DNA of 26,829 nt from CAZMOK01 sp964644135 (GTDB lineage Bacteria > Bacteroidota > Bacteroidia > Bacteroidales > JAGOPY01): assembly GCA_964644135.1 (NCBI GenBank), contig CAZXWD010000035.1:1-26829 (forward strand). Reading direction: 5' to 3'. The position numbers and the translations under genes were made by a program. Below are positions 14,967 through 23,971 of the stretch, one piece after another. Numbering within the stretch: the stretch's first letter is position 1; the number at the start of each line of letters is the position of its first letter. Below the pieces are notes generated by a model, which did no database searches, was not told where the DNA came from, and saw only the letters and a list, made by a program, of their open reading frames with translations.

Positions 14967-16838
14967 GTGTTTAAAGAATACGACATAATAGTTGTAGGTG
15001 CCGGGCATTCCGGTTGCGAGGCAGCCGCAGCGGCGGCAAACCTTGGTTCGTCCACCTTGCTGGTTACCATGAACATGGCCAATATGGCGCAGATGTCGTG
15101 CAACCCTGCTATGGGAGGAATTGCAAAAGGACAGATCGTAAGGGAAATAGACGCACTTGGTGGTTATTCGGGCATTGTGACCGACAGGACGATGATCCAG
15201 TTCAGGATGCTTAACAAATCAAAAGGTCCTGCTATGTGGAGCCCAAGGGCGCAAAGCGACAGGATGCTTTTTTCGTCTGAATGGAGGAAAATGCTTGAAA
15301 ATACCCCCAACCTAGATTTCTGGCAGGATATGGTAGTTGAGGTCATAACCAAAGATAAAAGGGTTACCGGGGTCCGTACTTCGATGGGACATGAAATCCC
15401 CTGCAAGGCAGTTATCCTTACCAATGGCACTTTTCTCAACGGGATCATCCATATTGGTCAAAAGCAGTTCGGCGGAGGCAGGATCGGGGAAAAAGCGTCA
15501 CGCGGCCTCACTGAAAACATGAGAGAACTTGGTTTTGAATCAGACCGTATGAAAACCGGTACTCCGGTAAGGGTTGATGGCAGGACTATTGACTTTTCGA
15601 AACTGGAAGAACAAAAAGGGGATGAGAATCCTGGCAAGTTTTCATTTACAGATACGCCCCCTCTCAGTAAACAAAGAAGTTGCTGGATAGCTTACACTTC
15701 ATCGGTGGTACATGATGTACTTAGGACCGGATTCAATGAATCGCCTATGTTTGCCGGCCGGATAGAAGGGATAGGTCCACGATATTGTCCTTCCATTGAA
15801 GACAAAATAGACCGTTTTTCGGATAAGGACAGCCATCAGCTTTTTGTCGAACCTGAGGGCTGGGACACTGTTGAATACTATGTAAACGGGTTCTCCTCAT
15901 CTCTCCCTGATTATGTACAGTTCAATGCATTAAGAAAGATACCAGGGTTCGAAAACGCCAAAATATTCAGGCCCGGATATGCCATAGAATATGACTATTT
16001 CCCTCCTGTACAATTAAAGCCTACACTGGAAACAAAACTTGTTGAAAACCTCTACTTTGCCGGACAGATCAACGGTACTACCGGTTACGAAGAAGCCGGG
16101 GCACAGGGAATAATGGCAGGAATTAATACCCACCTGAAACTCCGCGAAGAATCACCCTTCATTCTCGGCCGTTCAGATGCATATATTGGAGTTCTTATTG
16201 ATGACCTTATCACTAAGGGTGTAGACGAACCTTACAGAATGTTTACTTCCAGGGCCGAATACCGTATTTTGTTACGCCAGGGGAATGCAGACATGAGGCT
16301 CACCCCGGTTTCCCACAAACTGGGCCTTGTATCAGATTCCCGATATTCTATAGTGAGAAAAAAATCAGAGGTTATAGAACAATCGGTAAAATTCCTTAAG
16401 AAGGAGAGTATTACACCCGATGCCGCTAACAATTTATTAGGATCGGTTGGCACATCGCCCTTGAAACAGAGTGTTAAAATTGCCTCGTTACTTCTCAGGC
16501 CTCAAATATCCATTAATCATATAATGGATCTTTCACCGGGATTCAGAAACCTGATAAATTCACTGGGATTTTCTACACAGGAGATACTTGAAGAAACCGA
16601 GATCCGGATCAAATATGAAAGTTACATCAATAAGGAGCGTGAACTTGCCGACAAACTCGAACGGCTTGATGAAATAAAGCTTGTTGATAACCTTGATTAC
16701 AGTCTCTTCACCTCTATCTCTTACGAAGCAAGGGAAAAGCTTTCTCGTATCCGTCCCCGCACTTTGGGGCAGGCATCCCGAATAAGCGGGGTTTCCCCGG
16801 CCGACATATCAGTACTCCTTGTTCATCTTGGACGTTAA
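14967..16838 (+). CDS. mnmG: tRNA uridine-5-carboxymethylaminomethyl modification enzyme MnmG (GidA)
   Basis: A 623-residue FAD protein, full length for the family, starting with GTG. The dinucleotide fold is IIVVGAGHSGCEAA (GAGHSG 11-16). Family signatures include MSCNPAMGGIAKGQIVREID, then GPAMWSPRAQSDR, then GTFLNGIIHIG, then RMKTGTPVRVDGRTIDFS, and the later LYFAGQINGTTGYEEAGAQG and TSRAEYRILLRQGNADMRLT. The C-terminal helical domain (IRPRTLGQASRISGVSPADISVLLVHL) binds MnmE. With MnmE it installs the cmnm5/nm5 group on U34 of tRNAs. mnmA, which thiolates the same base, is at 21645-22715. mnmE is not in the window. The gene is flanked on both sides by parS-like sites, fitting the frequent origin-proximal position of gidA. 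Confidence 0.98.
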   Translation: MFKEYDIIVVGAGHSGCEAAAAAANLGSSTLLVTMNMANMAQMSCNPAMGGIAKGQIVREIDALGGYSGIVTDRTMIQFRMLNKSKGPAMWSPRAQSDRMLFSSEWRKMLENTPNLDFWQDMVVEVITKDKRVTGVRTSMGHEIPCKAVILTNGTFLNGIIHIGQKQFGGGRIGEKASRGLTENMRELGFESDRMKTGTPVRVDGRTIDFSKLEEQKGDENPGKFSFTDTPPLSKQRSCWIAYTSSVVHDVLRTGFNESPMFAGRIEGIGPRYCPSIEDKIDRFSDKDSHQLFVEPEGWDTVEYYVNGFSSSLPDYVQFNALRKIPGFENAKIFRPGYAIEYDYFPPVQLKPTLETKLVENLYFAGQINGTTGYEEAGAQGIMAGINTHLKLREESPFILGRSDAYIGVLIDDLITKGVDEPYRMFTSRAEYRILLRQGNADMRLTPVSHKLGLVSDSRYSIVRKKSEVIEQSVKFLKKESITPDAANNLLGSVGTSPLKQSVKIASLLLRPQISINHIMDLSPGFRNLINSLGFSTQEILEETEIRIKYESYINKERELADKLERLDEIKLVDNLDYSLFTSISYEAREKLSRIRPRTLGQASRISGVSPADISVLLVHLGR

Positions 16839-16854
16839 TGTTCCACGTGGAACA
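16839..16854. promoter_or_regulatory. parS-like ParB binding site 2, perfect palindrome
   Basis: TGTTCCACGTGGAACA begins on the base after the mnmG stop codon. It is an exact 16-bp palindrome and a symmetric version of site 1 (14923-14938), differing from it only by GGAACA against GAAACA. It keeps the CACGTG core and the TGTT/AACA ends needed by ParB. Confidence 0.8.
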
Positions 16855-16897
16855 CTGATAAATCAATTTTTTTATTCGGTTTTGTGATAAGAGGCCC

Positions 16898-16905
16898 TAT
16901 TTTTG
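16898..16905 (+). promoter_or_regulatory. -7 element, possible promoter of the histidine kinase gene
   Basis: TATTTTTG matches TAnnTTTG, 42 bases before the kinase ATG, in the AT-rich spacer after parS site 2. A TTTG at 16881-16884 is closer than the usual spacing, so the call is weak. Confidence 0.3.
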
Positions 16906-16947
16906 TTCCTTTAAATATTTTATACCTTTAATTTCAAATTCAATTAA

Positions 16948-18759
16948 ATGGAATCCGGGCCGGAAATATCATTCACGCAACGATTTCGGAATTACCTCTT
17001 CGCTTCAATAGTGCTATTGATATTGTTGATCCTTGGCTCGATAATCTATTCATGGTATTTAGGCAATGATAGCCTTAAAGCACGGAAATTCACATCCCTC
17101 TTTCATGAACGGGAGATATTAGCTGAATCTCTGCTCAATAAAATGAAAGAAAGCTCAGAAGGTGAAAAAATTCGTTGTATTACCGATGAAGACCTGGGGG
17201 CCTATACAGAACAGGGCATTTTTTTCTATTGCCTTGCAAATGATTCACTCGAGTACTGGTCATCCAATTATGTGCCGATAGATGTAGAAACTATTTATGA
17301 GGCGGAGAATAACTCCACAATCTTTCTTGAAAACGGATTTTACTTCATAAAAAAAGAAGAGGCCGGGGCCAGGATCACTTTTTCACTTATAGGGATATAC
17401 CACACTTACCGGTATCAGAATGAATACCTTCAGCGTACTTTTTTCAACGAATTCCCTTATATTGAAAATGTAGAATTTATCAATGACAGGGGAGACCATA
17501 ACGTTACCTCCCTTAATGGTAATTTAGTAGGCTCACTTGTTTTTGAAGATGCAAGGCAGGCAGGTGGATGGCCGCTCTTCCTGATCTTCATCTTATTTAT
17601 TGCATTTATCCTGTTTCTTGAGAAATCGATCTTCCATGCCTACGAATCTTTCAATTTCCTTCAAAAAAGAAAAGTACTTCTATACTTTTTTTTCCTGATA
17701 GATCTGGTAATATTGCGTCTCCTTATCTACCTTATAGAAATTCCGGGAATACTCTTTAATTCAAGCTTATTTGATCCTTATGGATTCTCTTCTTCATTGA
17801 TGAACCCTTCCATCGGCGATGCCATTATTAACATTTTTATGGTCCTGATGGCATCATATCTCTTTTTCAAAAAATTTCCTGAAAAGTATAACATAAACAA
17901 AGAACTCTACAAAATTAGTTGTGCCGTTGTATCCTTCCTCGTGATCTTTATCCTTTTCAGGTCACTAATCTCATTTGTGCACAGCCTGGTACTCAACTCC
18001 AGTTTTTCTTTTAATCTTCAGGCAATATATTCTCTTGATTCTCAGAGCCTTCTGGGTATTATCCTTATTTCAACAGCTACTTTGTCCTTCGTGTTTGCTT
18101 CTCTCAAGCTCATGTCAATTATACACCGTTTATATTTGTCCGGAAAGACATTTCTGCTCTTTGTCCTTTTTATCTCAGTACCATTCTCATTGATCGATAT
18201 TTTCATTTTCGATCAGTTGTTTTCACCCTATATCCTGCTATTTATATATTTTGTTTCTTATATATATTTCAATTCACCTGGAAGAACAACACCCAGTTTC
18301 GGGTCAGCGATCTATCTTATCCTTTTATTTGCTTTTATGATGAACCTTGTTCTGAACAGGGATAATTCCATCAAAGAAAAACAATACAGGAGCCTTATTC
18401 TTTCGGAACTTTCTGCCGACAGGGATCCCTGGCTGGAGTTTGAATTTACAAGTATAACCGAGGGCCTTACATCAGATAAGAAATTGCTGGAAATTATTAA
18501 AGAGCAACAATCGGAGCGCTCACCGGATATTTCTCCTGAAGAATATATTATGACAGAATACCTGGATCAGTTCGAAAAAAAATACCGGCTACAGATAACA
18601 ATATGCAATAATAACGAAGTGCTTGAGATACAGCCTCAGGATTATATAATCAATTGTTTCCAGTACTTTGATACGCTTACTGAAAAAATTGGGGAAAAAA
18701 CACTTTGCGACGGCCTGTTCTTTCTTGAGGACGAAACTGAAAGCCATAATTACCTCGGG
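16948..18759 (+). CDS. Large polytopic sensor histidine kinase, N-terminal part (cut by gap)
   Basis: 604 codons are open up to the N run. Residues about 16-38 are a first TM helix, followed by an extracytoplasmic region to about 205 (KARKFTSLFHEREILAESLL and onward). A block of seven or eight hydrophobic helices then runs between about 207 and 470, recalling 7TM-type sensor inputs. A second soluble stretch from about 475 (DRDPWLEFEFTSI) continues into the gap. The sequence after the gap resumes with the rest of a periplasmic segment, further helices, HAMP and kinase domains, so both parts are almost certainly one gene of more than 1,150 residues. The two parts are in different frames across 100 N, which is expected if the gap length is a placeholder. 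The start ATG is 109 bp after mnmG. Confidence 0.8.
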
Positions 18760-18859
18760 NNNNNNNNNNNNNNNNNNNNNNNNNNNNNNNNNNNNNNNNN
18801 NNNNNNNNNNNNNNNNNNNNNNNNNNNNNNNNNNNNNNNNNNNNNNNNNNNNNNNNNNN
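18760..18859. other. Assembly gap of 100 N
   Basis: Exactly 100 unknown bases, the usual placeholder for a scaffold join of unknown length. It lies inside the histidine kinase gene. Any reading frame drawn through the N run is artificial. Confidence 0.99.
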
Positions 18860-18860
18860 T

Positions 18861-20489
18861 AACGACTACAGCCACCTGATAAAAAAGATCGATGAAGGTA
18901 ACTATCTGGTAGTAAGCAGACAGAAACCAGACCTCCTTCAGAATACGGCTCCTTTTTCATTCCTTTTCCTGGTATTTGTTATCTACTTGCTCTTGTTTAC
19001 AGTTTTTGCCCTTATTCCCGGAAGATTCAGAAATATCAGGTTCAATTTCCGCGACAGGCTGCAGATTGCTGTTATCATTGTGATCCTGTTGTCCTTTGTT
19101 ATAATTGGCATTGTTTCGAGGACCTACATTGTAAAGCTCAATGAACAAAAGAACAACGAGGTACTGCAGGAGAAAACATTGTCAGTGCTTATTGAAATTG
19201 AACACAAACTGGGTTCTTACAACAATATTTATGATCCGGGTACAGATTATATAGCAGACCTTCTCTATAAATTTTCCCTGGTATTCTTTTCGGATATAAA
19301 TCTCTATGATACAAATGGTTACCTGGTGGTATCCTCTCGCCCCGAGATCTTTGAAGCGGGTCTTATTTCACGTAAAATAAACCGTCTTGCCTATAACAAA
19401 CTGCACCGCGACGGATTACTGGAATTCATTCATACAGAGCATATTGGAAAGCAAAAATATCTCTCATCCTATATGCCTTTCAGAAATAATAATGATGAAG
19501 CAATTGCCTACCTGAATCTGCCCTATTTCGCAAAGCAGAAAGACCTGCAGAAAGAGATCTCCAGCTTTCTCATTGCGTATGTCAATATTTATATCCTTAC
19601 AGTGATCTTTGCCATAATAACCACACTTATAGTGGCGAAATACGTCACTCGCCCCCTCGAATTCATACGGAACAAAATGCGTACCATCAAACTGGGCGAT
19701 CCCGATGCGAAAATAACCTGGAAGCATGAGGATGAAATTGGCAGTCTTGTATCAGAATATAACAGGATGCTGGACGTAATAGCTGAAAGTGCTGAAAAAC
19801 TGGCACGTTCGGAAAGGGAAACAGCCTGGAGGGAAATGGCACAGCAGGTGGCACATGAGATAAAAAATCCGCTTACCCCGATGAAGCTGAACGTCCAGTA
19901 CCTTAAAAAATCGTGGGATGAAAAAACGCCGGGCTGGGAAGAAAAATTCGAAAAGTTCAGCAGTAACATGATCGAACAGATCGACAGCCTTTCAGAAATT
20001 GCAAGCGCCTTTTCTGATTTCGCTAAAATGCCCGGTTCCAACCCCGGAAAAGTGGACCTTGACAGCATTGCCAACCAGGCAATCGATCTTTTTGAAGATA
20101 CACCCGGCCTCACAATTACCTTCCGGCATGAAGGCAGTCCGCCCTTTTATGTAAAAGCCGACCGGAAACAAATCCTCAGGATGTTCAATAATCTGATCAG
20201 GAATTCAATACAGGCTGTTGCCAATATAAAGGACGGCCGCGTTGATGTGAGGCTATATACTGAAGAGGATCACCACATAGTCGAGATCTCTGACAATGGT
20301 ATTGGCATTACCGAAGATCAGGCCCAAAAAATATTCAGGCCAAATTTCACCACGAAGACAGGCGGAATGGGCCTTGGCCTGGCCATTGTATACAATATAG
20401 TGAAAAATTCGGGTGGTGAAATAACCTTCAGTTCGAAACCCGGGGCAGGGACATCCTTCTTTGTGAGATTACCAGTAAATAGCGAGTGA
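18861..20489 (+). CDS. NtrY-like sensor histidine kinase, C-terminal part (cut by gap)
   Basis: The frame is open from the first full codon after the gap; a later ATG at 18987 falls inside a TM helix and is not a real start. In order: end of a soluble region (SHLIKKIDEGNYLVVS), TM near 18951-19015, TM near 19065-19120, a soluble sensor region, and TM near 19575-19640. A HAMP domain follows (YVTRPLEFIRNKM to EIGSLVSEYNRML). The H-box is AQQVAHEIKNPLTPMKL with the phospho-acceptor His codon at 19854-19856. The ATP domain has N box NNLIRNSIQA, DNGIGI, FRPNFTT and GMGLGLAIV. The HEIKNPLTPMKL form is typical of NtrY-like kinases. It autophosphorylates and should pass phosphate to a response regulator, but none is present here. 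It converges with the dehydrogenase gene, 13 bp away. Confidence 0.92.
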   Translation, partial: NDYSHLIKKIDEGNYLVVSRQKPDLLQNTAPFSFLFLVFVIYLLLFTVFALIPGRFRNIRFNFRDRLQIAVIIVILLSFVIIGIVSRTYIVKLNEQKNNEVLQEKTLSVLIEIEHKLGSYNNIYDPGTDYIADLLYKFSLVFFSDINLYDTNGYLVVSSRPEIFEAGLISRKINRLAYNKLHRDGLLEFIHTEHIGKQKYLSSYMPFRNNNDEAIAYLNLPYFAKQKDLQKEISSFLIAYVNIYILTVIFAIITTLIVAKYVTRPLEFIRNKMRTIKLGDPDAKITWKHEDEIGSLVSEYNRMLDVIAESAEKLARSERETAWREMAQQVAHEIKNPLTPMKLNVQYLKKSWDEKTPGWEEKFEKFSSNMIEQIDSLSEIASAFSDFAKMPGSNPGKVDLDSIANQAIDLFEDTPGLTITFRHEGSPPFYVKADRKQILRMFNNLIRNSIQAVANIKDGRVDVRLYTEEDHHIVEISDNGIGITEDQAQKIFRPNFTTKTGGMGLGLAIVYNIVKNSGGEITFSSKPGAGTSFFVRLPVNSE

Positions 20490-20502
20490 TAGAAATACAG
20501 GA

Positions 20503-21639
20503 TCAGGCCATGAGTTCTGTAAGCTTATGGTAATCATCTTTCGTCAGCTTGATATGATTACCGGTAACACCATTGCTTACCATCAGATCGAAGATTTCCT
20601 TTTCTTTATTCTCTATTCCTATGTCCCTGAGCCTGATGGGAGATTCAACCGAGGCGAAAAAGTTCTCAAGCTCAAATATAGTGTCATCAACACTGTTTGT
20701 ATCAAAGACATTCCTGCCAAGCTCTTCGATCCTGTCTTTCAACCGGGCGCTGTTCAATTTGAGCCAGGCAGGAAAAGCAATTGACAATGTTGCCCCATGA
20801 GGAGTGTCATACAGGACTGATAATACATGCCCGATGGCATGAACACCCCAGTCGCCGTTTTTACGGCCGTAGGCTGTTAGATTATTCAGGGCCATTGTAG
20901 CAGCATACATTATCTTTTCCCTGAGTGCGTAATTTTCCAGGTCATCCAGAAGGAGCTCCCCGTATTTCCTGGCCTCATTGATGATAGAGAAAACGAACCT
21001 GTCGGAAAGCGTTGCCTCGCCCTCTCCGAAGTAAGCCTCCAGGCAATGTGCCACAAGGTCCACTATTCCATATCCAGTGTAATCCTTCGGCACTGAGATG
21101 GTGTACTGCGGATCAAGGAAAGATTCTACCGGATAGGTGTAATCACTTCCGTAACCGTTCTTCTCTTTGGTTTCATTGTTCTGCACAACCGCAAAGCGGT
21201 TCATTTCTGTACCTGTAGCCGCCAGTGTAAGTACAGCGTACAAAGGGATTGATCTTTCAGGCTTTTTCTCTCCGTTCATAAACAGCCAGGCATCATGACC
21301 GGCAGGTATGGCAATTGAGATGATCTTCGCGGAATCAATTACACTTCCTCCCCCAACGGCCACTATGGCATCCACATTTTCTTTACGTCCCAGCTCCGCA
21401 GCTTCGTTAACATCCACTACCCATGGATTAGGTTTTATTCCGCTGAACTCAATGACTTCCACACCGGCTTTTGCCAACTGGCCGGTCACATCTTCATATA
21501 TCCCGTTCTTCTTAATTGATCCACCCCCGTAAACGAGCATAACACGTTTACAGCTATTTTTCAGTGAATCACTGAGTTTCTCAATTACATTTCTGCCAAA
21601 ATGCAACTTTACCGGATTATAGATCTCAAAATTTTCCAT
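20503..21639 (-). CDS. Iron-containing-type alcohol dehydrogenase, YqhD/BDH-like
   Basis: Starting at the ATG at 21639 gives 378 residues and the normal N-terminus MENFEIYNPVKLHFG. A longer frame starting at 21678 would overlap mnmA by 34 bases and adds 13 atypical residues. The cofactor motif GGGSIKKNGIY is at 38-48 and AVGGGSVIDSAK follows at about 94-105. With this start the metal ligands fall at D194, H198 (GIVDLVAHCLEAY), H267 and H281 (GVHAIGH, DTPHGATLSI), the same numbering I recall for E. coli YqhD. It reduces aldehydes or oxidises alcohols with NAD(P)H. Substrate range is not visible. It follows mnmA by 5 bp and is probably co-transcribed with it from the promoter at 22723-22752. 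Confidence 0.93.
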   Translation of the reverse strand: MENFEIYNPVKLHFGRNVIEKLSDSLKNSCKRVMLVYGGGSIKKNGIYEDVTGQLAKAGVEVIEFSGIKPNPWVVDVNEAAELGRKENVDAIVAVGGGSVIDSAKIISIAIPAGHDAWLFMNGEKKPERSIPLYAVLTLAATGTEMNRFAVVQNNETKEKNGYGSDYTYPVESFLDPQYTISVPKDYTGYGIVDLVAHCLEAYFGEGEATLSDRFVFSIINEARKYGELLLDDLENYALREKIMYAATMALNNLTAYGRKNGDWGVHAIGHVLSVLYDTPHGATLSIAFPAWLKLNSARLKDRIEELGRNVFDTNSVDDTIFELENFFASVESPIRLRDIGIENKEKEIFDLMVSNGVTGNHIKLTKDDYHKLTELMA

Positions 21640-21644
21640 AACAT

Positions 21645-22715
21645 TTACTTTTCTGACATTATACCATTGCCGATGCAAATCTCCATTTCTCTATCGTAAA
21701 CTGCAAGGAATTGCCCTGGGGCTATCCCTGCAACAGGTTCTGCCGGCCTAACACTTACCTTTCCGTTCTCCCTCTTTAGTATCCCTTCATTGAATTCGGG
21801 CTGATGCCTTACCTTGAAAGTGATCTTCGAATCGCTGATATACTTTTCCCTGTCGTTTTCATTAATGAACAAAAAATCGTCGGTTTTGATCAAAGTGCTG
21901 TACTGGGATTCGGGATCATATCCGTTCGATACATAAATTATATTGTTTTCCGGGTCTTTTTTTACTACAAACCAGGGCCCCCGGCTCAATCCAAGTCCAC
22001 GGCGCTGCCCGATGGTATGGAACCAGTATCCTTTATGTTTCCCAAGTTTTTTGCCTGTTTCCAGTTCCACGATATCCCCTTCCCGTTCACCGGTATATTT
22101 CCTGATGAATTCATTGTAATTGATCTTTCCCAGGAAGCAGATCCCCTGGCTGTCGGGACGGCTGGCAGATGGCAATTGCAGCTTTTCAGCCTTTCTTCTC
22201 ACATCATCCTTTCCCATATCACCTATCGGGAACATGGCCTTCGACAGTTGGTGGTAGGTTATCCTTGAAAGAAAATAAGTCTGGTCTTTCCACCGGTCAT
22301 AGGCAGTACGCAGGTGAAATCCCTCTTCATCATGCAACACCCTGGCATAGTGCCCTGTAGCTATCTTATCAAAGTCTTTGCCGTATTTTTCCTCGAAGCT
22401 TCCGAACTTGATCAGCAGGTTGCACATTACATCCGGGTTAGGGGTGAGGCCTCTTTTTACCGAATCGATAGTGTATGCCACAACAGTGTCCCAGTATTCT
22501 TTGTGCAGTGAAACCACATCGAATTTGCAGTTATATTTCCTTGCAATATAGGTGGTTATCTCAATATCTTCCTCTGAGGGGCAATCCATAAAGCCCGGCT
22601 CATCTTCCATCGAGATCTGGATATAAAAGATATGTGGATCATAGCCCTGGTCAATAAGGACAGGTACCATAACGGAACTGTCAACACCTCCTGAAACAAG
22701 GGCTGCGATATTCAT
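21645..22715 (-). CDS. mnmA: tRNA-specific 2-thiouridylase MnmA
   Basis: A 356-residue enzyme of normal length. The PP-loop ATPase motif SGGVDSS is at 8-14. The catalytic cysteines are Cys98 (NPDVMCNLLIKFG) and Cys193 (SQGICFLGK). Also present are the ATGHYAR motif, KDQTYFLS and the IGQRRGLGLS central-domain signature. It adds sulfur to C2 of U34 in Lys, Glu and Gln tRNAs, complementing MnmG at 14967-16838, which modifies C5 of the same base. A good promoter (22723-22752) lies directly upstream. The alcohol dehydrogenase gene follows after 5 bp. Confidence 0.97.
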   Translation of the reverse strand: MNIAALVSGGVDSSVMVPVLIDQGYDPHIFYIQISMEDEPGFMDCPSEEDIEITTYIARKYNCKFDVVSLHKEYWDTVVAYTIDSVKRGLTPNPDVMCNLLIKFGSFEEKYGKDFDKIATGHYARVLHDEEGFHLRTAYDRWKDQTYFLSRITYHQLSKAMFPIGDMGKDDVRRKAEKLQLPSASRPDSQGICFLGKINYNEFIRKYTGEREGDIVELETGKKLGKHKGYWFHTIGQRRGLGLSRGPWFVVKKDPENNIIYVSNGYDPESQYSTLIKTDDFLFINENDREKYISDSKITFKVRHQPEFNEGILKRENGKVSVRPAEPVAGIAPGQFLAVYDREMEICIGNGIMSEK

Positions 22716-22722
22716 AATATTA

Positions 22723-22752
22723 CAAAGGTAGGGAATTGTCGATTTTCGTCAA
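22723..22752 (-). promoter_or_regulatory. Promoter of mnmA and the alcohol dehydrogenase gene
   Basis: On the minus strand TTG (22752-22750), 19 bases, then TACCTTTG (22730-22723), a full match to the phylum pattern. The predicted start lies a few bases before the mnmA ATG, so the leader is very short. Confidence 0.65.
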
Positions 22753-22757
22753 TCGAC
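22738..22757. repeat. 7-bp inverted repeat over the mnmA promoter
   Basis: GTCGATT (22738-22744), TTCGTC, AATCGAC (22751-22757). It overlaps the -33 part of the mnmA promoter and lies 6 bases beyond the stop of the upstream dehydrogenase gene on the same strand. It lacks a T-run. It may be an operator or a weak transcript-end hairpin. Confidence 0.45.
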
Positions 22758-22762
22758 CATCA

Positions 22763-23725
22763 TCAAATCAACCCTTTTTGGTGTTTTTCGCCGATAACCT
22801 TCAGCATGTCCCTGGTCATTTCCTCAAGGCCGAATTTCGGGTCCCAGCCCCACTCTTCGCGGGCACAGGTATCGTCCATTTTATTGGGCCATGACTCGGC
22901 TATGCCCTGTTTTGTCGGGTCAACATCATATTCCATTTTAAAGTCAGGGATATGCTTTTTGATCTCATTGAATATGATCTCCGGGTCGAAGCTCATAGCT
23001 GTGATGTTAAAGGCATTCCGGTGCTTCAGTTTTGAAGGGTCTGCTTCCATTATGTCGATGGCGGCATCAAGGGCATCGGGCATGTACATCATGTCGAGGA
23101 AGGTTCCCTTTTTGAGAGGACAAACAAAATGCTTTTCCTTTATTGCCGCATAATAGATCTCAACGGCATAATCAGTGGTCCCGCCACCCGGAAGAGTAAG
23201 GTTAGAAATGATCCCCGGGTAACGCAGGCCCCTGGTATCAACACCAAACCTTTTGTGGTAATAGTCGCTTATCAGTTCGCCGGTGACTTTGGTAACCCCG
23301 TACATTGTTCCGGGGCGCTGAATGGTATCCTGAGGGGTATTGTCGAGAGGAGTAGAAGAGCCGAAAGCTCCGATCGAGCTCGGAAAGAAGACTGCACATT
23401 TATGCTCCCTGGCGATCTCAAGAATGTTATAAACACCATTCACTCCAACATTCCAGGCAGCCTGTGGCCTTTCTTCGGCAACGGCCGACAACAGGGCGGC
23501 CATGTTATATATAGTATCTATCTTGTATTTTTTAACTAATTCAACGACCCTTTCAGGATCGGTGGCATCGACCCTTTCCAGTGGGCCTGAATTTGCCAGT
23601 TCCTCACTTGGTTCCGTTTTCCTGTATCCAGCTACTACATTGCTGCTTCCGTAAATGTCGCGAAGCCTCATTGTAAGCTCCGATCCAATTTGTCCTACCG
23701 ATCCGATTACCAGAATATTCTTCAT
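22763..23725 (-). CDS. tdh: L-threonine 3-dehydrogenase, SDR/epimerase type
   Basis: A 320-residue extended short-chain dehydrogenase. The NAD motif GSVGQIG is at 8-14, followed by VDATD and NMAALLSAVAEERP. The active site has PSSIGAFG (Ser116/117) and MYGVTK (Tyr142, Lys146). The segments LRYPGIIS, PGGGTTDYAVEIYY and FLDMMYMPDALDA are typical of the epimerase-like threonine dehydrogenases, which differ from the zinc-dependent enzyme of E. coli. It oxidises L-threonine to 2-amino-3-ketobutyrate with NAD+. The next enzyme of the path, glycine C-acetyltransferase, is encoded divergently 246 bp away, which strongly supports this role over a sugar epimerase. A TATTTTTG -7 element lies at 23774-23767 on the minus strand without a clear -33 partner. 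Confidence 0.9.
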   Translation of the reverse strand: MKNILVIGSVGQIGSELTMRLRDIYGSSNVVAGYRKTEPSEELANSGPLERVDATDPERVVELVKKYKIDTIYNMAALLSAVAEERPQAAWNVGVNGVYNILEIAREHKCAVFFPSSIGAFGSSTPLDNTPQDTIQRPGTMYGVTKVTGELISDYYHKRFGVDTRGLRYPGIISNLTLPGGGTTDYAVEIYYAAIKEKHFVCPLKKGTFLDMMYMPDALDAAIDIMEADPSKLKHRNAFNITAMSFDPEIIFNEIKKHIPDFKMEYDVDPTKQGIAESWPNKMDDTCAREEWGWDPKFGLEEMTRDMLKVIGEKHQKGLI

Positions 23726-23888
23726 TTGATAAACTTTTTTATTGTTAAGAAATTAACAGTTTGGGGCAAAAATAGCAAAATATGTAATATCTGATATGTT
23801 TTTCGAGACCGGAAAAGGGGTTCATTCTTTTGCAGCGTCTATATGATCAATTAATAATCAGACTTTATCTATTTAATGGTTCTATCCA

Positions 23889-23918
23889 TTGATATTGTTG
23901 ATTTTATACATATCTTTG
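23889..23918 (+). promoter_or_regulatory. kbl: Promoter of kbl
   Basis: TTG at 23889-23891, 19 bases, then a perfect TATCTTTG at 23911-23918. The leader to the ATG would be about 45-50 bases. The 246-bp divergent spacer (23726-23971) also holds a small inverted repeat GTTAA-GAAA-TTAAC at 23744-23757 near the tdh side. Confidence 0.65.
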
Positions 23919-23971
23919 CCTTCCATTGTGAAATATTTAACATTTGTATTAACCCATAAACTTCTTAAAAG

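Noticed and set aside
18760..18860. Frameshift in the histidine kinase
   Set aside because: The frame difference depends on the gap being exactly 100 bases, which is a standard placeholder, so no mutation can be inferred.
18589..18960. Frames running through the N stretch, on both strands
   Set aside because: They exist only because N codons are read as open; the true gene is the plus-strand kinase on both sides of the gap.
21640..21678. Upstream ATG for the alcohol dehydrogenase
   Set aside because: It overlaps mnmA by 34 bases, and the shorter start restores the YqhD residue numbering of the metal ligands.
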